Positions 45,890 to 59,000 of a DNA stretch of 61,000 bases are shown one piece after another. The stretch comes from Owenia fusiformis. Taxonomy: Eukaryota > Annelida > Polychaeta > Sabellida > Oweniidae. Location: contig CAIIXF020000613.1 of NCBI GenBank assembly GCA_903813345.2, positions 1-61,000 on the forward strand. Direction: 5' to 3'. Both the position numbers and the translations under genes were made by a program. The stretch's first letter is position 1. Each line of letters starts with the position of its first letter. Below the pieces are notes generated by a model that did not search any database, was not told where the DNA came from, and was given only the letters and a program-made list of their open reading frames with translations.

Positions 45890-46400
45890 TAGACTAGGTG
45901 TGAGTAGAAATAATCTTGATTTACGTCATTAAATATTCCAAATTCAAAGTACTTCTAGAAATATGGTTTCGAAAATTGTTTATCAACTTTGAAAATTAAA
46001 TTTGTTTTGAAAATGTGACTTCTAGTTCGGGTTGATTCCCCATAGACCCCATGTTACAAAATCACAAAAAGTGAAATATCTTTTCTTGTATTGGACAGAT
46101 AACATTTTCCTTTACTGGACATATTTTGATTTTTATAACTATTAGATACATAAGGGTTATATGAAAATTGACCCACTAAAACAGATGTAATCTGCATCTA
46201 TGTTATTAAGCGGGCATATTGAAAATTCCTCCTCAAGCAGAGGTCCTACTCCCATAAGTCATAAGCCTATAAAATTTGAACCAAATTCGTCAACTGGCAT
46301 TTGAGTTATTGCCCACAGAGACACACGAATGAACGAACGGATAGATTGACGGCTTTCCTATATCCCCCTCGAACATTGTTCTGCGGAATAGTTAAGTTAA
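45890..46400. repeat. repeat relics
   Basis: The part 45890-46045 matches about 5370-5550 (GAGTAGAAATAATCT.GATTTACGTCATTAA, TTTATCAACTTTGAAAAT, GAAAATGTGACTTCTAG). The part to 46400 ends GACGGCTTTCCTATATCCCCC, which looks like the truncated end of another dispersed element. Confidence 0.5.
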
Positions 46401-48435
46401 CTGTTGGGAACACAGAATTTTGAACGCACATTGTAGTCCAGCCAAAATACTGCAACAACACATGGGAAATTATTTAATGTATACTATAACATAAAACTTT
46501 ATATTCAGTAATATGCTTTTGTATATTGGTCTTAAAGGATTGCAAAATGACATTTACATAAATCATATCAAAAAATATACAATGAGTTTACAGAATGATA
46601 TAAATACATGCAAGGCTTTCTGTTAAACATACTTGTTCTGTGCAAATATATACAATGTAATGAAGACATCATTCTGGACTGAATAGCACAGAAATATGCT
46701 TAAACTACAACCTAATTACAAGACAGTAAGAACTTGACTTCTTGTAGATATTAAACTGTTGTAAACTTAAATTCAAATTTAAAATATTAACCTGAAGAGT
46801 TTTAATTCTTTCGGTTAATAACTATAGTCAATCTGAAAATTTTACACAAAAAAATAGTTTCAATGTGAGATTGATTTTAAGGATTATTTGTATTCTTTGC
46901 ATATATACTGTGATTCCTTATGGCAATTGTACTGTCTTTGATCTGGATGATGCCGGGTGAGGATTTGTCACATAATGTCTTAGGCATATCTTCCTATTTA
47001 GTTTTTATATATTACATTCATTGGTTGCTGTTTAGAGTGAAATCATGGTAAGGGTAGGCTAATAGAGTTCATCCGTTGATGCCCGAGACAACATTATATG
47101 GATGTAGTTATATAGTTCCGTTGATCCCTGTGATGATAATAGTTATGACATTGCACATCATTTTATAGCAAATCGGACACTTTATCATTTGTTGACATGA
47201 AGTGACTTTTAGGCCAACATTCTGCGCAATTCGCAGTTGTATTATGTTTAACAGTATAACTTAAATAGTTCATCTTACAATAGTTTAATAGTTCATCATA
47301 TTCACTATTTAGGTTCCTTTATGCTGTGTACAATGTGTAGGCTGGGTTTTCATGTAGACATAATTATATAGTTCATGAATCACTGGTTGGAATGATGACA
47401 TGCTTCAGCAGTACATTTTAAAGTTCATTATTTTCTGTTGGAGGCTCTTGCCCAATACAGTTATGTTATCACAGCAAGGTACGTCAACAATGACAATACA
47501 ATGACATCCTTTTATGAAATTATTCATCAACAAAATAATAATACAGCTGGATGTCACATAACAATATGTTATACAATTATTTTTCTATTAATAATAGTTA
47601 AACAAATGTGCAGATGAAGACAAAAGTTCCATGCTCCCGCACCATCAGTCAAAATGGCTATAGACACTTTAGAGTATATTTTTTATATTTTCAATTACAT
47701 ACCATAAAATTTATTTTTTAGTTTCCACTGCTGTAGAAACTAACAGCTATATGTTATATACCAACAGATGACAGATGATCACATACTATGAAGTAAAAAT
47801 TGCAACCCAAGAGAACAAAAAAACTACAACTGAAGACAGCTGACCAATAGTTGTCACATATAATAACGTAGTTATAGACATGGTCACATACAATATATTA
47901 AATACTCAAGTTCAGAGTATGGTAGTGTAGGAACAAGAATGCAATTGAATAATATAATGTCATCTAAAGTAAGAAACAATTGTCATTACATGATATACCA
48001 TTACACTGTCTTAATATATGCAAAGCAATATTGACATGATCACATACTATGAAATAGAATCAGAATATAATACAGTTATACACCTAATCAACAATTGTCA
48101 GAGGGTAAAAAACATAAGTAACAAAGTAATAGCAATAATAGCAAGGTGTAATTCAACAGAACTAATCAAGAGTTGCCACATCATCAAAAAACATTAAGTA
48201 GCAAATGCTACTTAATACAGTTATATCATACAAATGTGGAATATAAAAAACTTAACAAAAGTTGCCATAAAGTACAAAACCATAACATAACAATTACTTC
48301 AGGGTATGACACAGTTATACTAAACACTGGTATTATATAATTATTATATTTTAGAAAGCTGCAATTGAGGACAACTACAGTTGCATGTTAAAAATCACAA
48401 AGGATAAATTGCATTTTCAAAGAATAATATACTTA
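46401..48435. other. AT-rich spacer
   Basis: No gene is seen. The sequence is rich in TTATACA and CATA words and has no clear period. It may be outer sequence of the adjacent rolling-circle transposon or plain intergenic DNA. Confidence 0.35.
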
Positions 48436-48437
48436 TA

Positions 48438-49029
48438 CAGGGTGACACAAAAATACCACCCACAAATATTGAAAAATCTTTCTCAACAATAAAGTAATCT
48501 TCATGATTTTTTTGTAGATAGAGTGTTCAATACATAAGGGATTGTTCTACTTTCTCTTTTATGAGTACTAGTATCTACAACTGGTTTTGATATTATAAGT
48601 ATTGGCTATCAAATTTTCATTTATTCTCCAACATGTATTGTAATGACTTCAGTATGAATGAAATGTCGTTTGATGTTTTGTTCCTGGATTATGATTTTGA
48701 CTCTTTTATTTTAAGACACTACTTCTTTTCACATTATACCATGGTTTTTGGATATAAAGGGTATATTTTTGCTATGATCTGTTAACACTTAGAGTCAGCT
48801 TTACTTAGTTTCTTTAAGGTTTTTAGTATTTAGTATCACTTTGGTTCTTATGCTCAGATATTTATAGCACCAACAATTGACATATCTCTCAATTTCCAAG
48901 TTGTTGATGTAATGTAACTTTGCAAGTCTTTCACAGACTGGACACTCTACACTTAAAAATTATGAAGATTCCTTGATTATTGAGAAAGTTATTCCAAAAT
49001 TAGTGAGTGACATTTTTTGTGTCAGCCTG
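48438..49029. mobile_element. 592 bp mariner-like MITE
   Basis: CAGGGTGACACAAAAA at the left pairs with the complement of CAGGCTGACACAAAAA at the right, with similarity running about 90 bp inward (CTTTCTCAA, AATCTTCAT, TAGAGTGT). TA flanks both ends (48436-48437 and 49030-49031). CAGGGTG-type ends with TA duplication are typical of Tc1/mariner-related elements. There is no transposase. Confidence 0.75.
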
Positions 49030-49129
49030 TATTATACAAAGCTACAATTTTAGACAACTAACCAAGTCAGTTGTGATAAACATTCCATTATAAGATTTCA
49101 GTATGAAATATATTGAGCTCAATTAAAAT

Positions 49130-52100
49130 CTAGTTTTGAAAATGATAGGATCATGTCTGCGATGTGTATGTCCATACCTATATTTCAGTAATAAAGTTGA
49201 AGGTGTGAACATAATAACAAAATAGACAATCCAAAAAATCTCCAAAATAGAAAATGGTTGTCAGTATCAGGATCATAAATTGGATAATGTATGTATTGTG
49301 TATGTCCTTACCATCATTAAAAGTAATAAAATTGAAGGTGTGAACATCGTACTTAACAAAACAAAAAACAATACAAGACATCTTCACAAGGGAAGTTGTT
49401 ATCAGTATCAACGCCATGAATTGGATTATGTCTGTTATGTGTATGTTCATACCTTCATTAAAAGTAATAAGGTTTAAGGTGTGGACATCATACTTCATCA
49501 AAACAGACAATCAAAGACATTTTCACAAAGGAAGTGATTGTCAGTATCAACACCATGAATTGGATTATGTCTCAAATATGCATGTTCATACATTCAATAA
49601 AGTTAAATGTTTGAACATCAAAATTCACAAAACAGACAATAAAGTAAATCTTCACAAAGGAAGTAGTTGTGAGTATCGACACAATGAATTGGATTGTGTC
49701 TGTAATGTGTATTTCAATACCTTCATTTAATTAACAAATTTGAAGGTGTGAACATCATAATTCACAAAACAGACAATCCAAGACATCTTCACAAAGAAAG
49801 TGGTTGCCAGTATCAACACCATGAATTGAATTATGTCCGTAATGAGTATGTCCATACATTCATTTAATTAATAAAGGTGAAGGTGTGAACATCATAATTA
49901 ACAAAACAGACAATCCAAGACATCTTAACAAATGGAGTGGTTGTCAGTATCAATATCATAAATTGGATTATGTCTGTAATGTGCATGTCCATACCTTCAA
50001 TAAAGTTGAAGGTGTGGACATCATAATTCACAAAACAGACAATCCAAGACATCTTATCAAAGGAAGTGACTGTCAGTATCAACATCATGAATTTGATTAT
50101 GTCTGTAATGTGCATGCCAATACCTTCAACGAAGTTCAAGGTGTGAACATCATAATTAACAAAACAAACAATTCAAGACATCTTCACAAAGGAAGTGGTT
50201 GTCAGTATAAACACTATGAATTGGATAATGTCTGTAAGGTGTATGTCCATACCTTCAATAAAGTTGAAGGTGTGGGCATCATAATACACAAAACAGACAA
50301 TTCAAGACATCTTCACAAAGGAAGTGGTTGTCAGTATCAACACTATGAATTGGATTATGTCTGTAAGGTGTATGTCCATACCTTCAATAAACTTGAAGGT
50401 GTGAACATCATATTCAACAAAACAGACAATCCATGACATCTTATCAAAGGAAGTGACTGTCAGTATCAACATCATGAATTGGATTATGTCTGTAATGTGC
50501 ACCCTCATACCTTCAATAAAGTTCAAGGTGTGGACATCATAATTCACAAAACAGACAATCCAGGACATCTTCTTAAAGGAAATGACTGTCAGTATCAACA
50601 TCATGAATTGGATTATGTCTGTAATGTGCATGCTCATACCTTCAATAAAGTTGAAGTTGTGAACATCATAATTACGTAACAGACAATCCAAGACATCTTA
50701 ATAAATGGAGTGGTTGTCAGTATCAATATCATGAATTGGATTATGTCTGTAATGTACATGTCCATACCTTCAATAAAGTTAAAGGTGTGGACACCAAACT
50801 TCACAAAACAGACAATCCAAGACATCTTCACAAACGAAGTGGTTGTCAGTATCAATATCATGAATTGGATTATGTCTGAAATGTGCATGTCCATACCTTC
50901 AATAAAGTTGTAAGTGTGGACATCATACTTCAGAAAACAGACAATCCAAGACATCTTCACAAATTAAGTGGTTGTCAGTATCAACACCATGAATTGGATT
51001 ATATCTGTAATGTATATGTCCATACCTTCATTTAAAGTAATAAGGTTTAAGGTGTGAACATCATAGTTCACAAAACAGACAACCAAAGACATCTTCACAA
51101 ATGTAGTGGTTGTCAGTATCAAGACCATGAGTTGGATTATGTCTGAAATGTGCATGTCCATACCTTCAATAAAGTTGAAGGTGTGGACATCATAATTCAC
51201 AAAACAGACAATCCGAGACATCTTATCAAAGGAAGTGACTGTCAGTATCAACACCATGAATTTGATTATGTCTGTAATGTGCATGACCATACCTTCAATG
51301 AAGTTCAAGGTATGAACATCATAATTAACAAAACAAATCATGAAATGTGCATGTCCATACCTTCAATAAAGTTGAATATGCATCTCCATACCTTCAATAA
51401 ACTTGAAGGTGTGAACATCATATTAAACAAAACAGACAATCCATGACATTTTCACAAAGGAAGTGTCAGTATCAACACTAAGAATTGGATTATGTCTGTA
51501 AGATGCATGTCCATACCTTCAATAAAGTTGAAGGTGTGAACATTATAGTTCACAAAACAGACAATCCAAGACATCTTCACAAATGATGTGGTTGTCAATA
51601 TCAATATCATGAATTGGATTATGTCTGTAATGGGGCTGTCCATACCTTCTATAAAGTTGAAGGTGTGAACATCATAGTTCACAGAACAGACAATCCAATA
51701 CATCTTCACAAAGGAAGTGGTTGTTAGTATTAACACCATGAATTGGATCATGTCTGTAATGTACATGTCCATACCTTCAATAAATTTGAAGGTGTGGACA
51801 TCATAATTCACAAAATAGACAATCCAAGACATCTTATAAAAGGATTTTACTGTCAGTATCAACATCATGAATTGGATTATGTCTCTAAGGTGTATGTCCA
51901 TACCTTCAATAAAATTGAATGTGCATCTCCATACCTTCAATAAACTTGAAGGTGTGAACATCAAAATTAACAGAACAGACAATCCAAATCATGTTCACAT
52001 AGGAAGTGGTTGTCTGTATCAACACCATGAATTGGATTATGTCTGTAATGTGCATGTCCATACCTTCAATAAAGTTGAAGGTGTCCATACCTTTATTAAA

Positions 52101-52260
52101 GTAATTAATTGAAAGGTTTTGACATCATAATTCACAAAACAGACAATCCAAGACATGTCTACAAATAAGTGGTTGTCAAAAGCAACACCAAGAATTTGAC
52201 TATGTCTGTAATGTGTATGTTCATACCTTCAATAAAGTTGAAGGTGTGGACATTATAATT
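49130..52260. repeat. 129 bp satellite array, about 24 units
   Basis: Units of about 129 bp contain CATACCTTCAATAAAGTTGA, CACAAAACAGACAATCCAAG and ATGAATTGGATTATGTCTG (for example starts near 49989 and 50118). A few units are truncated or carry extra TTAATTAA-type inserts (near 49860, 51340 and 51920). Since 129 is 43 codons, the array gives open frames on both strands, up to 183 codons; these look like repeat artefacts. It lies 3' of the minus-strand Rep-helicase gene. Confidence 0.9.
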
Positions 52261-52261
52261 A

Positions 52262-52860
52262 ACAAAGATTGTCTGATTCTGCTGTCTGGCTCTATTAGCT
52301 GTTCTGTTGTCTGGTTCTATAGTTCGATTCTGTTGTTTGATTATATTACAGAACCATACAACAGACCCAGATAATATATTCAGACAATAAAACAAGACAT
52401 CAGAACCAGACAAAAGAACCAGGCAACAGAATCAGACAGCATAATTATACAAAATAACTATACAACAGAGCTATACAACACAACCACACAGCAGAATCAC
52501 GCAAAAGAACCAGACAACAGAACTATACAGCAGAACAATACAGCAGGAATATCCAACAGATCAATACAGCAAAATTATACAACAGAATAATACAGCAGAA
52601 CTGTTCAACAGAACAATACAGCAGAATCATACAAAAGAAACAGACAGCAGAACTATACAACAGAACAATACAGCAGAATCATACAACAGAACCAGACAGC
52701 AGAATTATACAACAGAACAATACAGCAGAATTATACAACAGAACAATACAGCAGAATCATTCAAAAGAACCAGACATCAGAACTATACAACAGAACAATA
52801 CAGCAGACCTATACAACATAACAATACAGCAGAATCATACAACTGAACCAGAGAACATAA
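52262..52860. repeat. short-period CAGAAC/ATACAACAG repeats in opposed orientations
   Basis: From about 52350 rightward the words ACAACAGAACAATACAGCAG recur with a period near 15 and 30 bp. At 52262-52345 the complementary words (TCTGTTGTCTGG, TTCTGCTGTCTGG) occur, so the tract is an inverted repeat with its turn near 52350. It separates the 129 bp satellite from the Rep-helicase gene. Confidence 0.8.
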
Positions 52861-53051
52861 TACTTATTTGATTTGAATAATGTTGATATTGCCATTAACC
52901 TTATTTCATTAACTCTTCGGAAAAATATTGGTTTCCCTAAAAATGTAGGTCAAATCAAGGACAAATTGTCAACTTTATTTCAAAATACAATGTTCTTTTT
53001 CTGTCTCGTTTGTTGTCTATTGGAATTTTATATTTGCCCTCTACACTGTTA

Positions 53052-53070
53052 CTATTATTTATTTATTATT
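53052..53070 (-). terminator. AATAAA poly(A) signals after the Helentron stop
   Basis: On the minus strand overlapping AATAAATAAATAA words follow the TAA stop (53071-53073) by a few bases. They are suited to serve as the polyadenylation signal, although their closeness to the stop and the AT-rich setting leave room for chance. Confidence 0.4.
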
Positions 53071-56000
53071 TTAATTATTCCGTATAATTACTTTGATCAT
53101 TTCGTGATAGCTGTAATAGATAGGTAGGATACAAACATCTACATTGTGTAATGCATGACTGCCATATGCATGATCAATACATGTTCCAAATTCAGTAGTT
53201 GGTACAGCTGGGTCAGACAGTAATCTGTATTTCTTGCTTATCAGGAAATCATGAATAGGGTGCTTCTTTTCTGTATTCATCAAATTTTCATTCAAATCAC
53301 CAACAATAAGAACTTTTTTATGCTTTTTGTGAACATGTTTCAAGATTTTCTCCATTTCTGCAACAAATGTTTTTTTAACTATTTGTGGTGACTTATATAT
53401 TGTTATCATTGCAATGTCTTTAATAATGGTTATAGCATTGTCCAAATGTGATGTTATGTTGAATGTTTGCAAGTCTCCTAAACTACATTTATTATAAATG
53501 GCAATTCCACCTTCATGGCTAGAAATATCAGTTACTGTTCCTCTATTAATTATACATGGAGAATTAAATGTTTCAATCTGAAGAATCTTACACACTTTTT
53601 CATGTCTGAGCCATGTTTCTGTGAGACAAATAATATCACAAGAGGTCAAATCAGTATTATTCTTAACATCTTTTATATGTCCTATCAAACCCTCAGTATT
53701 GTGATATATAATACTCAGGTCATTCTCTGTTGCTATTTCATAATGAGGTAAAAATTGAGATAAATCTAACTCTGGCATTTTTTCTAAAGCCTTTGCTGTT
53801 TTTTCATCACAATATATATTCCTTGGGTCATAATCAATTATATAAAGACCTTCAGCAGACGTTACTCTACTAAAAGCGACATATGCCTGACCACCTGTAA
53901 ACATGTTTTTGCAAGAAATTGCAAGTCTGTCACATGTCTTTCCCTGTAGTTTATGTATAGTACAACCATACGATAAAATCAATGGTAGTTGTCGTCTCAT
54001 AAATTTGCTATTGACTTCATCATTGTATGGTTCAATACGTATGGAATCAGGGTGATCTTTAGACTGATTTTTATATCTGCTCTTAATACCTACTTTTGGA
54101 TTATCAAATTTAACCCATACAGCCTTTGGCATATTGTCTGAATCATTTTCAAATTCAATTGCAGTTACAACACCAAATGCACCATTAGCAAGTCCATCAG
54201 CAGTACATATATTTTTTATTAGAAGAACATGTGCACCAACACAAATTTGTAATTCATGAGTAAGGGTATCATCACGACGATTTGGTGCCTTGTCAGTTTT
54301 TTTCCATTCTTGGCCTTTCAACTTTGTGTAATCAATTGCTTTCACATTATATATTTTATTATTTGTTGACTTTGAATATGACAATATTCTTTTCCGATTA
54401 TAATCATTAACATTTACATGCTTTGAATATATTCTCATCACATCTTCAGGAATTGGTTTCTTCATTATTTCCCTAATGAATTCATCATCTTCAGTTGATA
54501 GTTTTTCTCCTTTTTTAAGAACTCTTATTCTGTTTAAAAATTCAGCATATTTCAGATCACCTTTTTGTCTCATAATTTCAGTCAGTTCTATTTTCTTGAA
54601 TTTTTCCCAGGGATTATAATTTGTGTCATCAGATGTCAGTAAACTTTGCTGCATGACAGGAGGCAATTGATAAAAATCTCCAAATGCTAATATTGAAGTA
54701 TTACCAAAGTCTGGATGGTTGCTTGGTTTAATTTGCTGAAGCCTTCCTCGCACTGTATTGAAAAGTCTAACGCTTACCATAGAAATCTCATCAACTATAA
54801 GATTCTCTAAAGATTTAAGTCTCATTTTTAATGGAGCTATATCTTTTTCTTCGAGTGGCTTATATGTGTTTGACATAAATCTTGAAGTGATTCGAAATGC
54901 TGAATGCAATGTATTGCCATTAATTTGGAATGCGCTTGTACCTGTTGGACTAGTTAATAGTACACTCAAGTCATCTGGATTTTCCAAAAGGTTTCGTAAT
55001 AAATGAGTTGAAATATAATGAATACATTTGATCAAATGTGTTTTACCTGTTCCTGCTTTTCCACAAATGTGAAGAAATAAAGGTTCAACTGTTTTATGCC
55101 ACGATAACTCCAGACATCGTTTTCTTATAAAATAAAACACTTGTTTTTGCTTAGCATTCATGGTTCTCATTAACTTCATAGCTTCCTCTTTAGGTATTGT
55201 ATCTGTCTGTAATTCTACAAGACAATTCACATTTCCTCTTACTTTTGTTTTCATGTCAATATCAGGCACGTCAGTTTCATCAATTTCATCACATATTGGT
55301 TTGATGGTTTCAGAAATACACTCCAGTCTTTCTCTTTCTTGCTCTGGTGCTAACTGAGACCATGCATTCTCATATGTGTCCTCTTCATTTAATTGTTCTT
55401 GTGCAGCATCTAACTCATCACCAGTTACATCATAAATATTTTTATATTTTGAGACAATTTCAGACACTCTCAACAATTTACCCCCATGTTTCTTCTTGCC
55501 ATATTTAAAATAACCTTCAAATGTTTCGTATTTAGCAGGCTTTAATTCTTGATCACTTCTGTGTGGTATAAAGAGTTGGAGCATACTATGATAATATTCA
55601 TCAGGATTAGTGTCCTTCGAGAATTTAGGATATCTTATAATAGCAGGAGGACTATTTAATCGTTTCTGAATATATCCTAACCCCTTGTCTAGTCGTATCT
55701 TTTTTGATGATTCAGTTTGATTTTCAACTACTTCTTCATCATAGCTATATGTTACAATTCTGTAGTGGGATGCAAACTCTGCCAAACATAACTCATTAAA
55801 TTCTACATTCTTTGGTCTTGCAAAATATCTTTCAATGATACTTGTAGCCCATATTTTATCTTGCTCATTTTCTTTGTGTTTGCGGATCTGTGAAATTGGT
55901 AATGACATTTTAATAGGGTTGTTACCCACTGGCAGAAATACAGTTTGTCTTGAGCATTCCTTAAGATGAAGATTGGTTGCTCTGTACACAGCCTCTTGAG

Positions 56001-59000
56001 CACTAACTTCTCTATGCTTCATATATTTGTATCCAATCATTTTCATGAGTTTTGAGGCAGATGCATTTTTTTCTATAGCTTCTTGTTCAGCATCAATTAG
56101 ATTTTGACTCATTTCACGTTCTTGTTTTGAAATGTATGATACAATATACACAACACATGAAAATACATCTAGTACATATTGTATGTCCATATTAGCTTCC
56201 CATGCTCTCAGAAGGTCGGCATTGTAGTTATTTATCCACATTTCTTTCACATTTCTCCTCAAAAATATAGTTTTCTTTCTCTTACTTGTCAAAACTCGAA
56301 TAGCTTTTTCATATTTCTGCATTGTTAATCCTGGATATGCCTTTTCAAAAATTTCAATTAATTTCATTTCAGCATAATCTTCTGACAGAAAGAACTCCCA
56401 CAGAGACTGAATAATACCTTCAGCTACTTTTGTTTGCATACTATCTACTGCTTCATCAGAATCATTGTCATCAACAATAAATGTTTTGTCAGATGGGAGT
56501 TTCGGGAAGTGAAATCTACAACTTGCTTTTTTATTTTTCTTACAACTTTTGGAATGATTTTTGCTGTGAGTTTGAACTTCATTAACTAACTTGTTCAAAT
56601 CAGGATCATTTTTTTCATTTGGCAGTTCACAAGTGATATATCTATCGATGAATTCCTCAACATCTGACTCTTTTGATTTACCATAAATTGGAGCATTCTC
56701 AATCCAAATTAAGCAATGCACATGAGGCGATCCTCTCATTTGAAACTCAACACGGTAAAACATATCTTTTATTCTACCGATTGGTTCTGCTGGTGATTTC
56801 AACACATCATTCATGAATCTCTTCCACCTGTTATCAAACATTCTTGCAACAGTAACTGGATTATCTCTGATAAATTCACATCGTTCTGTTTTTGTTATTT
56901 CATCTGGCAAACGTGGATCATTATTTTGTTGAAGGATTGTTTCAATAATCTCATTCCATTTCAAATCTGCTGATGAAAATGAGCAAAACCATGTTGGTGG
57001 CCCAAGCTGTCTTATCATTGCAAATAAATCTTTTTGTACATGTTGCCAATATGGTGGTGTGCCGCGGATTGGTTGCAAATAGTGATGACCAACATTTTTA
57101 CGGCAAAGTTTTTCACTCTTTTCCTTACTAATGATATCATCAGCTGTTATTTCATCACCACTTGTTGACTTTTCTGTTATTTTTCTGAGGTTGATACTTA
57201 CTTTAGATAGTATATTCTGCAGTTCACTTAGATATTGGGCATAAAATACATATTGAGTATTTTTAGCAAATCGTAAGTCCGCAGAGAGTAACCTATTGCC
57301 AAAATATTTGTTTGCTGTCAATTTCTTTTCTCTTTTTTCAGCATTTGTATTTTTTCCATTTGGAAATAAAGTTGGGAATGAAAGTGCTTCATTATTCTTT
57401 TCTTCAAGAATACGTATTGGCTTGTTGTTTTCTCCTGGTGCTAGGCAATATATCTTGTCAAGATGTGTGTCAAGAATGTGTTGAGCAATATCATCAGGTT
57501 GCATACAAGTATCAAATACAATATTCTGCATATCATTCCTAGTGTCTTTTTCAAGGTTTTCTGTACTAGTTTCTTTTTTATCACAGCCAGTCTCAGTTGG
57601 ATTAAGTTCACATTTACTCCAATGTCTTTTTTTATCTTCTTCACTTAAAATCTCAGGTGGTATTGAATCTATAAAATTGTCCAATATTTCAATATCTTTG
57701 TATTGCTCATTGTTTTGCTTAAGGTATTCAAGTGCTTTTTTTACTTTAGAAATACTAACTGACTTATATAAGTAATGACCCTTATACTCCAGTTTGCGTT
57801 TAAGTTTGACTGTCAAAAGTTGTTCATCACTAATTGGTCTTGGTAAAGCTTTAATGTTTTCATCGGCATTACTTGATACAGATATGACAGGACCATTCAT
57901 ACCAGATTGTCCTCCTCTAGGTAATTGTACTATTTTCATAAAAGGTAAACGTAGTGATACTAAATGTTGTTCAAGCACATTCAAATTTTTCAGTTCGGGC
58001 GGTGTAGATGATACCATCAATTTGTTGCTAAAAGCTGTTGGTGGAATGTTACCTTTTTTAAAGTGTACATGACAGTTCTGACATATCCATAGTTTGCTTT
58101 TAGGGGATTTACAAAGTGTACAACTTTGTTTGCATGACTTTGCTTTCTTGTGTAAATATATTTTTGAAACATTCTTTTGTTCTTCCTCTTGAGATAATTT
58201 TGAATAGGTATTTTCTTTGTAGGAAAGCACTTGATTTTTAAAAAGTAATCTGTGACAAACCACACAAATATAGTTTAGTCCATTATTTATTGTTTGTTTG
58301 AATTCATGAATAACTTTTTCAATATTTTCCCTTTGAGTTTTTTTGTTGTCATATTTTTCTTTGCTTTTCTGTTTCTTTTCATCTTGTAAGTTTGGATCAG
58401 TATCATACTTTTGTTTGGTTTGATGCTTCTTTCTTTGTCGAAAGTCTGGATCAGATTCATACTTTTGTTTGCTTTTTTGTTTGCTTTGTTTCTTCACTCT
58501 TTGTTGAAAGTCCAAATCAGATTCATACTTTTGTTTACTATGTTGCTTTTTCAATTCTTGAAAGTCCAAATCAGATTCATACTTTTGTTTACTATGTTGC
58601 TTTACCAATTCTTGAAAGTCAGGATCAGATTTATACTTTTGTCTACTGTGTTGCTTTACTAATTCTTGAAAGTCTGGATCAGATTTATACTTTTGTCTAC
58701 TTTGTTGCTTTACTCTCTCTTGAAAGGCTATATCATGTGCATATTTTGTTTTACTTTGGCTTTTCTTAGCATTTCTAGCCTCAGATGTAGAAGCATATTT
58801 CTGTTTACTATATTCTAGTATTTCCTTTTTAAATGATTCATTAGTAGTATACCTTTTCCTTTGAAGTATTTTGTTCTTGTAAATCATTTGATCTGACTTT
58901 GACATTTTTCTCAATCTGGCTTTATCAATATCTGAAAAAATATCATTTTGGCAATTTTCAGTGAACTGGTCACATTCAGACTTGTTTTCTTTGGCATGAG

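Noticed and set aside
49885-50436. 183-codon open frame with 43-residue repeats
   Set aside because: It lies wholly in the 129 bp satellite, is open only because the period is a multiple of three, and other frames and the opposite strand are equally open.
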